Program-made: the position numbers and the translations under genes
Shown: piece by piece, positions 29,444 through 39,012 of the stretch
Layout of the letters: every line of letters begins with the position of its first letter
Position numbering within the stretch: position 1 is the first letter of the stretch
Notes under the pieces: generated by a model
What the model was told of the DNA's origin: nothing
Databases searched by the model: none
The model's input: only the letters and a program-made list of their open reading frames with translations
NCBI RefSeq assembly: GCF_009711095.1
Contig: NZ_WMJZ01000027.1
Span: 1 to 61,311 of the forward strand
DNA length: 61,311 nucleotides
Origin: Intestinirhabdus alba
Lineage (GTDB): Bacteria > Pseudomonadota > Gammaproteobacteria > Enterobacterales > Enterobacteriaceae
Reading direction: 5' to 3'

Positions 29444-30523
29444 ATGCAAGCGGCAACAGTCGTGATTAATCGCCGCGCTCTGCGACACAATCTGCAACGT
29501 CTGCGAGAACTGGCACCTGCCAGCAGGCTGATTGCGGTGGTGAAAGCGAACGCATATGGACACGGCCTCCTGGAGAGCGCGCGAACGCTCTCCGATGCGG
29601 ACGCTTTTGGCGTCGCGCGTCTTGAAGAGGCCCTGCGCCTGCGGGCGGGCGGCATCTTGCAGCCCGTTCTGCTGCTGGAGGGCTTTTTTGAAGCCGCCGA
29701 TCTGGCGATTATCGCCGCCCAGCGTCTGCACACCGCCGTGCATAATCAGGAGCAGCTGGCGGCGCTGGAAGCGGCCAGCCTGGAGGAGCCGGTTACCGTA
29801 TGGATGAAGCTGGATACCGGTATGCATCGGCTGGGCGTGCGTCCTGAAGAGGCCGGGGAATTTTATCAGCGTCTGACCCGCTGTAAGAACGTGCGTCAGC
29901 CGGTCAATATCATCAGCCACTTTGCCCGCGCCGACGAGCCGGAGTGCGACGCAACCGGAAAGCAGCTTGCCGTGTTCAACGCTTTTTGTGAAGGCAAGCC
30001 GGGGCTGCGCTCTATCGCCGCCTCCGGCGGCATTCTGCTGTGGCCGCAGTCGCATTTCGACTGGGCGCGGCCGGGGATTATTCTTTATGGCGTCTCGCCG
30101 CTGGATGGCGGCTCCACGGGGGCCGACTTTGGCTGCCGTCCGGTAATGTCGCTGACCTCCAGCCTGATCGCCGTGCGTGAACACAAGGCCGGCGAGCCGG
30201 TGGGCTACGGCGGGACGTGGATCAGCGACCGTGATACCCGCCTTGGCGTGGTGGCGATGGGCTACGGTGACGGCTACCCGCGCGCGGCACCCTCCGGCAC
30301 GCCGGTGCTGGTGAATGGCCGCGAGGTGCCGATCGTTGGCCGGGTGGCGATGGATATGATTTGCGTCGATTTAGGCCCCGGCGCGCAGGATAACACCGGC
30401 GATCCGGTCATTCTATGGGGTGACGGACTGCCGGTAGAGCGCATCGCTGAAATAACAAAAGTAAGCGCTTACGAACTCATCACCCGCCTGACGTCAAGAG
30501 TGGCGATGCAATACGTGGAGTAA
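29444..30523 (+). CDS. alr: Alanine racemase, biosynthetic
   Basis: A PLP enzyme giving D-alanine for peptidoglycan. From the ATG at 29444 the product has 359 residues as in E. coli. Lys34, which binds PLP, is in [11 protein letters not shown]. The second catalytic base Tyr is in the C-terminal half near [10 protein letters not shown] / [20 protein letters not shown] and [13 protein letters not shown] are conserved. Nine in-frame codons upstream (MRKIIQGIQ) lie in the repeat region and are not conserved. The AAGGAATT ribosome binding site supports the chosen start. Confidence 0.98.
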   Translation: MQAATVVINRRALRHNLQRLRELAPASRLIAVVKANAYGHGLLESARTLSDADAFGVARLEEALRLRAGGILQPVLLLEGFFEAADLAIIAAQRLHTAVHNQEQLAALEAASLEEPVTVWMKLDTGMHRLGVRPEEAGEFYQRLTRCKNVRQPVNIISHFARADEPECDATGKQLAVFNAFCEGKPGLRSIAASGGILLWPQSHFDWARPGIILYGVSPLDGGSTGADFGCRPVMSLTSSLIAVREHKAGEPVGYGGTWISDRDTRLGVVAMGYGDGYPRAAPSGTPVLVNGREVPIVGRVAMDMICVDLGPGAQDNTGDPVILWGDGLPVERIAEITKVSAYELITRLTSRVAMQYVE

Positions 30524-30800
30524 CGCCCCGTTTCGCAGAAGGAATATGCCGCCGTCTGGCCTGCGCTGGCTGAAGGGCCACCACGATGCGCTGTTCCCCC
30601 TGTGTACCTCCCCGGAGGTCGGGCGCGCTATGACGTCCGGCGGCGCTTCCTTTCTGCGCATTCACCTTCCGCTATCCGTAAGCGTTATGTAAATTCTCCA
30701 CCATCGGGGCGTCAGCCCGGCGCAAACAAGCGCTCGATTTTCATCCGCTTCCGGTTTATTGTGTTTTCTGTTCCTGTCTGTAAATCTGGAGAACCACCGC
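30524..30800. other. alr-tyrB intergenic region, no convincing gene
   Basis: The 277-bp gap contains a 48-codon ORF (30546-30692, MPPSGLRWLKGHHDALFPLC...) whose ribosome binding site is too close to its ATG, so I do not call it. Two TGTAAA half-sites (30688-30693 and 30780-30785) are reminiscent of TyrR boxes but lack the TTTACA partner. The tyrB promoter should lie in its right half. Confidence 0.4.
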
Positions 30801-31994
30801 GTGTTTCAAAAAGTTGACGCCTACGCTGGCGACCCCATTCTTTCGCTAATGGAGCGATTCAAAGACGATCCGCGCAGCGACAAAGTAAATCTCAGTATCG
30901 GTCTCTATTACAACGAAGAGGGCATTGTTCCGCAGCTTAAGGCCGTTGCGGAAGCGCAATCCCGGCTTAACGCCGCCGCGCGCGGCGCGTCGCTGTATCT
31001 GCCGATGGAGGGGCTGAATACTTACCGTCAGGCCATTGCGCCGCTGCTGTTTGGTGACGATCATCCGCTTCTTCGCCAGCAGCGGGTTGCCACAATTCAG
31101 ACGCTGGGCGGCTCTGGCGCGCTGAAGATCGGGGCTGACTTTCTGAAGCGCTATTTTCCGGATTCCGGGGTGTGGGTCAGCGATCCCACCTGGGAAAACC
31201 ACGTGGCGATTTTCCAGGGGGCCGGTTTTGAAGTAAGCACTTACCCCTGGTACGACGCCGCGACCAACGGCGTGCGGGTAAACGATCTACTGGCCACCCT
31301 CAGCACTCTGCCGCCGCGCAGTATCGTGCTGCTTCATCCCTGCTGCCATAATCCGACCGGCGCGGATCTGACCCACGCGCAGTGGGACGCGGTGATTGAG
31401 ATCCTGAAGGCGCGTGAGCTGATCCCGTTCCTCGATATCGCCTACCAGGGCTTCGGGGCGGGTATGGAGGATGACGCTTATGCCATCCGCGCGATTGCCA
31501 GCGCCGGGCTGCCCGCGCTCATCAGCAACTCGTTTTCGAAAATCTTCTCTCTGTACGGCGAGCGGGTCGGCGGGCTGTCGGTGGTGTGCGAAGATGCCGC
31601 AACCGCCGGGCGCGTGCTGGGTCAGATGAAAGCCGCGGTGCGTCGTATCTATTCCAGCCCGCCAAACTACGGCGCGCAGCTGGTGGCGGCAGTGCTCGGT
31701 GACCCGGCGCTGAAGGCCACCTGGCTGGCGGAAGTTGAGGCGATGCGTATCCGGATTCAGACGATGCGTCAGGCGCTGGTTGAGGTACTGAATGCCGAAA
31801 TCCCGGCGCGTAACTTTGACTACCTGCTGCTTCAGCGCGGTATGTTCAGCTATACCGGCCTGAGCGCCGCTCAGGTCGACCGGCTGCGCGATGAGTTTGG
31901 CATTTATCTGCTCGCCAGCGGGCGTATGTGCGTGGCCGGGCTAAACCTGGGCAACGTCCAGCGCGTGGCGCAGGCGTTTGCTGCGGTAATGTAA
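30801..31994 (+). CDS. tyrB: Aromatic amino acid aminotransferase
   Basis: A PLP aminotransferase making tyrosine and phenylalanine from their keto acids; it also acts on aspartate and leucine keto acids. The GTG start at 30801 ([13 protein letters not shown]) is chosen because E. coli tyrB also starts with GTG and a TCTGGAGA ribosome binding site precedes it; an in-frame ATG at 30759 adds unconserved residues. It has 397 residues. PLP lysine is in [17 protein letters not shown] and the substrate Arg is in the C-terminal [12 protein letters not shown]. coli has aphA next; here it is absent. Confidence 0.97.
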   Translation: MFQKVDAYAGDPILSLMERFKDDPRSDKVNLSIGLYYNEEGIVPQLKAVAEAQSRLNAAARGASLYLPMEGLNTYRQAIAPLLFGDDHPLLRQQRVATIQTLGGSGALKIGADFLKRYFPDSGVWVSDPTWENHVAIFQGAGFEVSTYPWYDAATNGVRVNDLLATLSTLPPRSIVLLHPCCHNPTGADLTHAQWDAVIEILKARELIPFLDIAYQGFGAGMEDDAYAIRAIASAGLPALISNSFSKIFSLYGERVGGLSVVCEDAATAGRVLGQMKAAVRRIYSSPPNYGAQLVAAVLGDPALKATWLAEVEAMRIRIQTMRQALVEVLNAEIPARNFDYLLLQRGMFSYTGLSAAQVDRLRDEFGIYLLASGRMCVAGLNLGNVQRVAQAFAAVM

Positions 31995-31998
31995 GCGG

Positions 31999-32032
31999 CG
32001 GCCAGCCCGCTCCGTAAGGGGCGCGCTGGCCG
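31999..32032 (+). terminator. Hairpin after tyrB, possible terminator
   Basis: CGGCCAGC pairs perfectly with GCTGGCCG around an 18-nt loop, 5 bp after the tyrB stop. No T-run follows, so termination would be weak or Rho-assisted. Confidence 0.4.
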
Positions 32033-32221
32033 GGCACCCACCCCGCGACGCTCGCTGAACCGGCGTCCGTTCACTGGGTTTCGGTTGCGCAAATTCAGCC
32101 CAGCCTAAAGACGCCGCCTGCGGCTTTTGTTGAAAAGCAGCACAAAATCAGGCTGCCGCCTTTTACCTTTTACGGACTTGCTGCAAACTTAACGAAACAC
32201 GCATTCAACCAGGAGCAGCAG

Positions 32222-32644
32222 ATGTGGTATCAGCAGATCCTTACGCTGAGCGCAAAGCCGCGCGGCTTTCATCTGGTCACTGACGAAATACTCGGGCAGC
32301 TTTCCGCTATGCCTCGCGTCGAAGCGGGGCTGCTTCATCTGCTGCTGCAGCATACTTCCGCCTCTCTGACGCTGAATGAGAACTGCGATCCGTCGGTACG
32401 CCGCGATATGGCGCGCTTTTTCCTGCAGGCCGTACCCGATAGTGGGTCCTATGAACATGATTATGAGGGGGCAGACGACATGCCTTCGCATATTAAGTCC
32501 TCCTTGCTGGGCGTCTCGCTGCTGCTGCCGATCGGCAAAGGGCGATTATGTCTGGGAACCTGGCAGGGTATCTGGCTCGGAGAGCATCGTAACCACGGCG
32601 GCTCGCGGCAGATTATCGCCACGCTACAGGGGGAACAGAGATGA
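32222..32644 (+). CDS. yjbQ: UPF0047 family protein YjbQ
   Basis: The 140-residue protein matches E. coli YjbQ (138 residues) with the family blocks [40 protein letters not shown] and [20 protein letters not shown]. Conserved His and Asp residues suggest a metal site. Weak thiamine-phosphate synthase activity is reported for the E. coli protein, but the main role is unsettled. It ends inside yjbR with an ATGA overlap, so the two form an operon. Confidence 0.95.
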   Translation: MWYQQILTLSAKPRGFHLVTDEILGQLSAMPRVEAGLLHLLLQHTSASLTLNENCDPSVRRDMARFFLQAVPDSGSYEHDYEGADDMPSHIKSSLLGVSLLLPIGKGRLCLGTWQGIWLGEHRNHGGSRQIIATLQGEQR

Positions 32645-32991
32645 CGAATTCGGAGTTGCTACAATACTGCATGGCGAAAGCCGGTGCCGAGCAGAGCGTG
32701 CACGGCGACTGGAAAGCGACGCAGATTAAGGTGGAAGATGTGCTCTTTGCCATGGTGAAGGAGCTGGACGAACGCCCGGCGGTTGCCCTGAAAACCAGCC
32801 CGGAGCTGGCGGAGCTGCTGCGCCAGCAGCACAGCGACGTGCGCCCCAGCCGCTATCTGAATAAAGCCTACTGGAGCACGGTTTATCTGGACGGATCGCT
32901 GCCGGATTCGCAAATCTACTACCTGGTGGACGCCTCATGGCAGCTGGCGGTGAACACCCTGCCGGAAGAGAAACGCAGGCGGCTGGAGTAG
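32641..32991 (+). CDS. yjbR: MmcQ/YjbR family DNA-binding-like protein
   Basis: The 116-residue protein has the MmcQ/YjbR (CyaY-like fold) pattern: [60 protein letters not shown] and a helical end. The fold is related to a double-wing DNA-binding motif; no function is established. It overlaps yjbQ by four bases (ATGA) and is followed by a 10-bp hairpin. Confidence 0.94.
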   Translation: MTNSELLQYCMAKAGAEQSVHGDWKATQIKVEDVLFAMVKELDERPAVALKTSPELAELLRQQHSDVRPSRYLNKAYWSTVYLDGSLPDSQIYYLVDASWQLAVNTLPEEKRRRLE

Positions 32992-33000
32992 ACGCTATCC

Positions 33001-33029
33001 CCAGAGCGCGCATTTCTGGCGCGCTCTGG
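33001..33029. terminator. Hairpin between yjbR and uvrA
   Basis: CCAGAGCGCG (33001-33010) pairs perfectly with CGCGCTCTGG (33020-33029) around a 9-nt loop, 10 bp after yjbR. It lacks a T-run on either strand, so it may be a transcript-stabilising or Rho-assisted end for the converging genes. Confidence 0.5.
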
Positions 33030-33093
33030 AGGCATCCGGTGCGGAAGGGCTAATTGCAGCACGACCGCGGGTAGCTCTTACAGAGCCGGGCCT

Positions 33094-35916
33094 TTACAGC
33101 ATCGGCTTCAGGAAGCGGGCGGTATGCGACGCTTTACACTCTGCGACGGTTTCCGGCGTGCCGGAAACAAGAATTTCCCCACCGCCGCTGCCGCCTTCCG
33201 GGCCGAGATCGACAATCCAGTCCGCCGTTTTAATGACGTCGAGGTTGTGTTCAATCACTACGATAGTATTGCCCTGATCGCGCAACTGGTGCAGCACCTT
33301 CAGCAGCAGCTGGATATCGGCGAAGTGCAGACCGGTGGTCGGTTCGTCGAGAATATACAGCGTTTGTCCGGTGCCGCGTTTCGACAGCTCGCGCGCCAGC
33401 TTCACGCGCTGGGCCTCGCCGCCGGAGAGGGTCGTCGCCGACTGGCCGAGACGGATATAGGTCAGTCCGACGTCCATCAGGGTCTGCAGCTTGCGCGCCA
33501 GCGCCGGCACGGCGTCAAAAAACTCGCGCGCCTCCTCAATGGTCATATCCAGCACTTCGTGGATGGTCTTGCCTTTGTACTTAATTTCCAGCGTCTCGCG
33601 GTTATAGCGCTTGCCTTTACACTGATCGCAGGGAACATAGATATCCGGCAGGAAGTGCATCTCGACTTTGATTACGCCGTCGCCCTGGCAGGCTTCGCAG
33701 CGCCCGCCGCGCACGTTAAAGCTGAAGCGGCCCGGCGTGTAGCCGCGCGAGCGCGCCTCCGGCACCCCGGCAAACAGCTCGCGCACCGGCGTAAAGACGC
33801 CGGTATAAGTGGCGGGGTTAGAGCGCGGCGTGCGGCCAATGGGGCTTTGATCGATGTCGATAACCTTGTCGAAATGTTCCAGCCCCTGCACGTCGCGATA
33901 GGGTGCCGGTTCGGCGATGGTCGCGCCGTTGAGCTGGCGCTGGGCGATGGGGAACAGGGTATCGTTAATTAGCGTTGATTTGCCCGAACCAGAGACGCCG
34001 GTGATGCAGGTAAACAGACCAACCGGCAGCGTCAGGGTGACGTCCTTCAGATTGTTGCCGCGCGCCCCGGTCAGCTTCAGTACCTTTTCAGGGTTAGCGG
34101 GGACGCGCTGTTTCGGTACTTCGATCCGGCGCTTGCCGCTCATGTACTGGCCGGTCAGCGACTCCGGCACCGCCATAATCGCCTCCAGCGGCCCTTCGGC
34201 TACCACCTCGCCGCCGTGTACGCCCGCCCCCGGACCGATGTCGATAACGTGGTCGGCGGCGCGAATAGCGTCTTCGTCGTGCTCCACCACGATGACCGTG
34301 TTCCCCAGATCGCGCAGGTGAATAAGCGTGCCCAGCAGGCGCTCGTTATCGCGCTGGTGCAGGCCAATGGAGGGTTCGTCAAGCACGTACATCACGCCCA
34401 CCAGCCCGGCACCGATCTGGCTGGCGAGGCGGATGCGCTGGGCTTCGCCGCCGGAGAGCGTCTCTGCCGAGCGGGAGAGCGTCAGGTAGTTCAGGCCGAC
34501 GTTGACGAGGAACTTCAGGCGATCGCCAATCTCAAGCAGAATTTTTTCCGCGATCTTCGCCCGCTGGCCGGCGAGCTTCAGGTTGTTGAAGAAATCCATC
34601 GCATGGCCGATGCTCATGTCGGAAATGGTCGGCAGTGCCGTATTTTCGACGAACACATGGCGCGCCTCGCGCTTAAGGCGAGTGCCATCACAGGTGGCGC
34701 AGGGGCGGTTGCTGATAAACTTCGCCAGATCCTCGCGTACGGCGCTGGACTCCGTCTCTTTATAGCGGCGCTCCATGTTGTGCAGCACGCCCTCAAACGG
34801 ATGACGACGCACCGAGGTGTCGCCGCGATCGTTCATGTATTTGAACTCAATGTTCTCTTTGCCGGAGCCGTACAGCACCACCTTATGCACGTTCGCGCTC
34901 AGGCTTGACCAGGGGGCTTCCACGTCGAACTTATAGTGCTCCGCCAGCGACTTCAGCATCTGAAAATAGTAAAAGTTACGCCGATCCCAGCCGCGGATCG
35001 CGCCGCCGGCCAGCGACAGCTCCGGATTCTGAATCACCCGATCGGGATCGAAATACTGCTGAACGCCGAGGCCGTCGCAGGTCGGGCAGGCACCCGCCGG
35101 GTTGTTGAATGAAAACAGCCGAGGCTCCAGCTCGCGCATACTGTAGCCGCAGATCGGGCAGGCGAAGTTGGCGGAGAAGAGCAGCTCTTCCGCCTGCGGA
35201 TCGTCCATATCGGCAACGATCGCCGAGCCGCCGGAAAGCTCCAGCGCGGTTTCGAAAGATTCCGCCAGCCGCGTGCTGAGATCCTCGCGCACCTTAAAGC
35301 GATCGATCACCACCTCGATGGTGTGTTTCTTTTGCAGCTCAAGCTTCGGCGGATCGGACAGATCGCAGACCTCGCCGTCAATGCGGGCGCGGATATAGCC
35401 CTGGCCTGCCAGGTTCTCCAGCGTTTTAGTGTGTTCGCCTTTGCGCTCTTTAATCACCGGTGCCAGCAGCATCAGGCGATTGCCCTCCGGCTGTGACAGC
35501 ACGTTATCTACCATCTGGCTGACGGTCTGCGCCGCCAGCGGGACGTCGTGATCGGGGCAGCGCGGCTCGCCGACGCGGGCGAACAGCAGGCGCAGGTAGT
35601 CATGAATTTCAGTGATGGTGCCGACCGTCGAACGCGGGTTGTGGGAGGTCGACTTCTGCTCAATCGAGATGGCGGGCGACAGCCCCTCAATGTGGTCGAC
35701 GTCCGGTTTTTCCATCAGCGACAGAAACTGGCGCGCGTAGGCGGAAAGGGATTCAACGTAGCGACGCTGACCTTCGGCATACAGGGTGTCAAAAGCGAGC
35801 GAGGATTTGCCAGAACCCGAAAGCCCGGTCACGACAATCAGTTTGTCGCGTGGGATAACGAGGTTGATGTTTTTGAGATTATGGGTGCGGGCGCCCCGAA
35901 CTTCGATCTTATCCAT
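33094..35916 (-). CDS. uvrA: Excinuclease ABC subunit A
   Basis: The damage-recognition ATPase of nucleotide excision repair; it loads UvrB at lesions. The product has 940 residues, the E. coli length, with two ABC ATPase modules. The first has Walker [10 protein letters not shown] (about residues 31-39), zinc module CPICGYS...CPTCDG, signature [12 protein letters not shown] and Walker [13 protein letters not shown]. The second has [17 protein letters not shown]...[21 protein letters not shown] and [12 protein letters not shown]. It is divergent from ssb with a shared LexA box. Confidence 0.99.
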   Translation of the reverse strand: MDKIEVRGARTHNLKNINLVIPRDKLIVVTGLSGSGKSSLAFDTLYAEGQRRYVESLSAYARQFLSLMEKPDVDHIEGLSPAISIEQKSTSHNPRSTVGTITEIHDYLRLLFARVGEPRCPDHDVPLAAQTVSQMVDNVLSQPEGNRLMLLAPVIKERKGEHTKTLENLAGQGYIRARIDGEVCDLSDPPKLELQKKHTIEVVIDRFKVREDLSTRLAESFETALELSGGSAIVADMDDPQAEELLFSANFACPICGYSMRELEPRLFSFNNPAGACPTCDGLGVQQYFDPDRVIQNPELSLAGGAIRGWDRRNFYYFQMLKSLAEHYKFDVEAPWSSLSANVHKVVLYGSGKENIEFKYMNDRGDTSVRRHPFEGVLHNMERRYKETESSAVREDLAKFISNRPCATCDGTRLKREARHVFVENTALPTISDMSIGHAMDFFNNLKLAGQRAKIAEKILLEIGDRLKFLVNVGLNYLTLSRSAETLSGGEAQRIRLASQIGAGLVGVMYVLDEPSIGLHQRDNERLLGTLIHLRDLGNTVIVVEHDEDAIRAADHVIDIGPGAGVHGGEVVAEGPLEAIMAVPESLTGQYMSGKRRIEVPKQRVPANPEKVLKLTGARGNNLKDVTLTLPVGLFTCITGVSGSGKSTLINDTLFPIAQRQLNGATIAEPAPYRDVQGLEHFDKVIDIDQSPIGRTPRSNPATYTGVFTPVRELFAGVPEARSRGYTPGRFSFNVRGGRCEACQGDGVIKVEMHFLPDIYVPCDQCKGKRYNRETLEIKYKGKTIHEVLDMTIEEAREFFDAVPALARKLQTLMDVGLTYIRLGQSATTLSGGEAQRVKLARELSKRGTGQTLYILDEPTTGLHFADIQLLLKVLHQLRDQGNTIVVIEHNLDVIKTADWIVDLGPEGGSGGGEILVSGTPETVAECKASHTARFLKPML

Positions 35917-35996
35917 TCACCTTTCCCGATTGAAACGCTTTGCCTGGCCGCAGGGTGCTGCAGGCGAGTAAACGGTTAATTATGACACAATAAATC

Positions 35997-36012
35997 CTGA
36001 ATGAATATACAG
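35997..36012. promoter_or_regulatory. LexA box shared by uvrA and ssb
   Basis: On the minus strand it reads CTGTATATTCATTCAG, matching CTGT-N8-ACAG with one change and equal to the E. coli uvrA-ssb operator. It is 81 bp from the uvrA start. Confidence 0.92.
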
Positions 36013-36140
36013 TATTGGAATGCAAACCGCAGGCCGTTGTGCAACAATGCGCGGTTGAAGCGGTTTCGCGCAAACCGCGTCACATCGTGGTAAAAGCGCC
36101 GCTGGTAATGCTACAATCGCGCGTTTACACTTAGAGCCTG

Positions 36141-36260
36141 GCCCATTAGGCCATTTTACTTGCCATTTTGAATCCGGGCAGTATCCGCAGCCCTCGCGTA
36201 CTTCTGTGTACGCTCCGGTTGCTGCGCGTTGTCCGCGTTCAAACCGTGCGCCTAATGGGT
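36141..36260. repeat. ~120-bp repeat element, copy 2 (upstream of ssb)
   Basis: The terminal inverted repeat GCCCATTAGGC (36141-36151) / GCCTAATGGGT (36250-36260) encloses blocks shared with the copy at 29296: CATTTTACTTGCCATTTTG, GGGCAGT, CGTACTTCTGTGTACGCTCC (hairpin GCGTAC/GTACGC) and GCTGCGCGTTGTCCGC. It ends 37 bp before the ssb start, between the SOS-controlled promoter region and the gene. Confidence 0.7.
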
Positions 36261-36297
36261 TGCTCTTATACAGAAACGTTTTTCAGGAGACTCGATT

Positions 36298-36834
36298 ATG
36301 GCCAGCAGAGGCGTAAACAAGGTTATTCTCGTAGGTAATCTGGGTCAGGACCCGGAAGTACGCTATATGCCGAGTGGCGGCGCGGTCGCTAACTTAACGC
36401 TGGCAACTTCAGAGTCCTGGCGTGACAAGCAAACCGGCGAAATGAAAGAGCAGACCGAATGGCACCGCGTGGTGATGTTCGGCAAGCTGGCGGAAGTGGC
36501 CGGTGAATATCTGCGTAAAGGCTCTCAGGTTTATATTGAAGGCCAGCTGCGTACCCGCAAATGGACCGATCAGAGCGGCCAGGATCGCTATACGACCGAG
36601 ATCAACGTTCCGCAAATTGGCGGCGTGATGCAGATGCTGGGTGGTCGTCAGCAGGGTGGTAACGCGCCGGCGGGTGGTCAGCAGCAGGGCGGCTGGGGCC
36701 AGCCTCAGCAACCGCAGCAGCCGCAGGGTGGCAGCCAGTTCAGCGGCGGCGCGCAGCCTCGTCCGCAGCAGTCCGCCCCGGCAGCGCCCTCTAACGAACC
36801 GCCGATGGACTTCGACGACGATATTCCGTTCTAA
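36298..36834 (+). CDS. ssb: Single-stranded DNA-binding protein
   Basis: A tetrameric ssDNA-binding protein for replication, recombination and repair. The 178-residue product matches E. coli, with an OB fold in residues 1-112 ([60 protein letters not shown]). A Gly/Gln/Pro-rich linker and the acidic protein-interaction tip MDFDDDIPF follow. A TTCAGGAG ribosome binding site precedes the ATG. It is divergent from uvrA. Confidence 0.99.
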   Translation: MASRGVNKVILVGNLGQDPEVRYMPSGGAVANLTLATSESWRDKQTGEMKEQTEWHRVVMFGKLAEVAGEYLRKGSQVYIEGQLRTRKWTDQSGQDRYTTEINVPQIGGVMQMLGGRQQGGNAPAGGQQQGGWGQPQQPQQPQGGSQFSGGAQPRPQQSAPAAPSNEPPMDFDDDIPF

Positions 36835-36847
36835 GTGCGCTATTGGT

Positions 36848-36870
36848 AAATCAGGCGGTTAGCCTGATTT
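36848..36870 (+). terminator. Hairpin after ssb
   Basis: AAATCAGGC / GCCTGATTT is a perfect 9-bp stem with a 5-nt loop, 14 bp after the ssb stop. The stem's own TTT and following ATT give a weak U-tract. Confidence 0.65.
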
Positions 36871-36963
36871 ATTGCGTTAGCCGCGGGCGGTTAAAGCGCC
36901 TGTTGCAAGCCTGGCTTATCCTTACCCAGTAATGGGGTTGAACCTCGAAAGAGGGGGCGTAGC

Positions 36964-37047
36964 ATGTCAGGAAAAGGCTGGTTGCGGGGAATAACCTACT
37001 TTGCGCCAGCCATTGCAATTCCCACAGGGTTAAGCCTGATTGGTTGA
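36964..37047 (+). CDS. Candidate 27-residue hydrophobic small protein
   Basis: ATG at 36964 to TGA at 37045-37047 encodes MSGKGWLRGITYFAPAIAIP TGLSLIG: a positively charged start (GKGWLR) followed by a hydrophobic stretch able to span or enter a membrane. A purine-rich AGAGGGGG lies 10-15 nt upstream. I recognise no homologue. It lies in the 600-bp ssb-yjcB gap, which otherwise holds hairpins and ERIC fragments. The hydrophobic profile and ribosome binding site are seen; expression is not. Confidence 0.3.
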   Translation: MSGKGWLRGITYFAPAIAIPTGLSLIG

Positions 37048-37113
37048 ATCATAGTTCATAGTGGGTTGCGGGATGCCGTTGACTCACGGTTATTCAGGAG
37101 CCTTATCAATATT

Positions 37114-37230
37114 TATCCCTAAATAATTCGAGTTGCAGGACAAAACGCAGCGCGTTTTGAACAGCACACCATCTGAATCTCTATACCCGTCATACTTCAA
37201 GTTGCATGTGCGTTGGTTTTATTCGATCCT
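37114..37230. repeat. Two partial ERIC halves, head to head
   Basis: The left ERIC end with its first hairpin module (TATCCCTAAATAATTCGAGT to GTTTTGAACAGC, 37114-37165) is followed after 16 bp by the opposite terminus inverted (TATACCCGTCATACTTCAAG..., 37182-37230). Each is broken off internally, so this is either two truncated insertions or a rearranged element. The region 37231-37420 contains no recognisable gene. Confidence 0.65.
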
Positions 37231-37424
37231 GGCGCTCAGTCCGTCGGGCCTCTGGTCCATACGCCGCAGCGTTTTATTGGCCGGCGGAAGATGCCAGCGC
37301 CTCCGGCAGCCCGACGAGGATCTCCGGATACACTCTTTCTGGCGCGTTGCGGCGGAACCGATCGTCTATGGCTCGTCTGGCCGTGAGCGGCTAAGACTCC
37401 GGGCCGTTGAGCTACTTATATTAC

Positions 37425-37471
37425 CCGTCGCTTTTGAGATACAGGGAAAGGAAGATCTGCAAAAGCGACGG
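37425..37471 (-). terminator. Inverted repeat downstream of yjcB
   Basis: CCGTCGCTTTTG (37425-37436) and CAAAAGCGACGG (37460-37471) are exact complements around 23 nt, 14 bp after the yjcB stop on the minus strand. There is no T-run beyond it. The long perfect arms suggest a transcript 3' end or a protein-binding site. Confidence 0.45.
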
Positions 37472-37485
37472 CCTTCAGGACAGCC

Positions 37486-37767
37486 TCAGGTCAGAACTAT
37501 CGGCCACTCGGGGGGAGTCTGGCTCATGACGTCCACCATCACCGCTTCAATATTGTTCCAGATGGCGGACATATCCACCAGGGTGATACCGAGCAGGCCG
37601 GTGGCGAACCAGCAGGCCGCCGCCAGCCCCAGGCCGCTGCTGATTACCGCCAGCCCGATGTAGTCTGATTTGCGAAAACGGATATTCAGCGTGCTGGCTA
37701 AAAACATAAGTACAGCACTCAGCAGTTGCCAGCGCAGAAGAACCACGCCGGTGGTTAAGGTAGCCAT
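37486..37767 (-). CDS. yjcB: Inner-membrane protein YjcB
   Basis: The 93-residue protein has two to three hydrophobic segments and matches E. coli YjcB (TGVVLLRWQLLSAVLMFLAS, GLAVISSGLGLAAACWFATG and the C-terminal QTPPEWPIVLT). Its function is unknown. The E. coli neighbour yjcC (cyclic-di-GMP phosphodiesterase) is missing here, so yjcB is next to soxS. A perfect CRP palindrome lies about 125 bp upstream. Confidence 0.92.
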   Translation of the reverse strand: MATLTTGVVLLRWQLLSAVLMFLASTLNIRFRKSDYIGLAVISSGLGLAAACWFATGLLGITLVDMSAIWNNIEAVMVDVMSQTPPEWPIVLT

Positions 37768-37883
37768 GAAACATTTCCTCTGAAGGTTGCAGACGCCCTG
37801 GACAGCGCGGCATTGATACTCTGGCTATCGGTGGACATTGACAGCAACATTTAAATGAAACATCGTTTTGTTTCAAAAAATTT

Positions 37884-37899
37884 TGTGAACTATATCACA
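37884..37899. promoter_or_regulatory. Perfect CRP site upstream of yjcB
   Basis: TGTGAACTATATCACA matches both half-sites of TGTGA-N6-TCACA without mismatch and is flanked by A/T-rich DNA (AAATTT, TTT), as in strong CRP sites. The rest of 37768-38143 holds no gene; a GC-rich hairpin near 38110-38135 probably ends soxS transcription. Confidence 0.75.
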
Positions 37900-38143
37900 T
37901 TTGACCGATTGTTCACCAGTCTGTCGCCTCTTTTTTAGGCACTTTTTTAACGTTTTTTAAGCGAGAGGCATAGCGAAGCGCTGCGAGAGCAATGCGGATA
38001 AGCCGTGGGCGGTGCGAAGTGAACCGTCAGTTTTTCCGGCAGAGCGGGAATAAGGGAGGAGAGCGGCGTCGATAAATTCAATCTCAGGGCGTCTGTCGCC
38101 TGAAAAGGCTGCCCGCGCCGGGGATGCCGGGCGGGCGGAGGAG

Positions 38144-38467
38144 CTACAGGCGATGACGATAATCGCTGGGCGTGCGGTCAAATTCGCGGCGGAAGACGCG
38201 CGAAAAAGTCTGCTGCGAGACGTAGCCTAAATCCATGGCGATGTCGAAGATGGGGCGCTCGGTGGTGCGTAGTTCCACGGCGGCCAGCAGCAGCCGCCGC
38301 TGGCGAATGTAATCGCCCAGCGTCTGGTGCATCACCGTGCGGAACATCCGCTGTAAATACCACTTGGAATAACCGGATTTCTTAGCGACCACATCAATGT
38401 TCAGCGGTTGATCGATATGTTCATCAATCCATTCAATAAGGGTCTGAATAATTTGCTGATGGGACAT
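38144..38467 (-). CDS. soxS: Superoxide response activator SoxS
   Basis: An AraC/XylS-type activator of the superoxide regulon, made when SoxR is oxidised. From the ATG at 38467 (MSHQQIIQTLIEWIDEHIDQ) it has 107 residues, identical in length to E. coli, with both helix-turn-helices (NIDVVAKKSGYSKWYLQRMF and DIAMDLGYVSQQTFSRVFRR). The longer open frame upstream overlaps the SoxR operator and is not coding. It is divergent from soxR. Confidence 0.98.
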   Translation of the reverse strand: MSHQQIIQTLIEWIDEHIDQPLNIDVVAKKSGYSKWYLQRMFRTVMHQTLGDYIRQRRLLLAAVELRTTERPIFDIAMDLGYVSQQTFSRVFRREFDRTPSDYRHRL

Positions 38468-38524
38468 ACTGCTGCCTCTTTCTGTGTGTTCGATTCGTCG
38501 TTTTGTCTGAGAGCGAGTATAATT

Positions 38525-38542
38525 CCTCAAGTTAACTTGAGG
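38525..38542. promoter_or_regulatory. SoxR operator
   Basis: The 18-bp perfect palindrome CCTCAAGTTAACTTGAGG is the known SoxR site. It sits next to a minus-strand TATACT -10 of soxS and just upstream of soxR. Confidence 0.95.
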
Positions 38543-38553
38543 TAAAGAGGTTT

Positions 38554-39012
38554 ATGGAAAATAAATTACCCCGTATCAAGCCCCTGCTGACGCCGGGAGA
38601 AGTGGCCCGACGCAGCGGCGTGGCGGTATCGGCACTGCATTTCTATGAAAGTAAGGGGCTGATCACCAGCATCCGTAACGGCGGCAATCAGCGGCGATAT
38701 AAGCGAGATGTGCTGCGCTATGTGGCGATTATCAAAATTGCCCAGCGCATTGGCATCCCGCTGGCGACCATCGGCGAAGCGTTCAGCGTGCTGCCGGAAG
38801 GGCATACCCTCAGCGCGAAGGAGTGGGCGATGCTCTCCTCCCGCTGGCGCGAAGAGCTGGACCGGCGGATTAATACCCTCGTCGTGCTGCGCGATGAGCT
38901 GGATACCTGTATCGGCTGCGGCTGCCTGTCGCGCAGCGACTGCCCTTTGCGCAACCCTGGCGATCGGCTCGGCGCACAGGGAACGGGGGCGCGGCTGCTG
39001 GAGGATGACTAA
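38554..39012 (+). CDS. soxR: Redox-sensitive regulator SoxR
   Basis: A MerR-family [2Fe-2S] sensor of redox-cycling compounds that activates soxS. The 152-residue product (E. coli 154) has the N-terminal winged helix [20 protein letters not shown]. The cluster ligands [12 protein letters not shown] (Cys119, 122, 124 and 130 pattern) are intact. The AAAGAGG ribosome binding site overlaps the edge of the SoxR palindrome. Confidence 0.98.
   Translation: MENKLPRIKPLLTPGEVARRSGVAVSALHFYESKGLITSIRNGGNQRRYKRDVLRYVAIIKIAQRIGIPLATIGEAFSVLPEGHTLSAKEWAMLSSRWREELDRRINTLVVLRDELDTCIGCGCLSRSDCPLRNPGDRLGAQGTGARLLEDD

Noticed and set aside
30546-30692. 48-codon ORF in the alr-tyrB gap
   Set aside because: AAGGA is only about two bases from the ATG, and the peptide has no hydrophobic or conserved pattern. 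Kept only as a note on the gap.
30688-30785. TyrR boxes before tyrB
   Set aside because: Two TGTAAA half-sites are present but neither has the TTTACA partner at the right distance.
33124-34908. Long open frames on the plus strand opposite uvrA
   Set aside because: Shadows of the uvrA coding frame; no start signals or recognisable domains.
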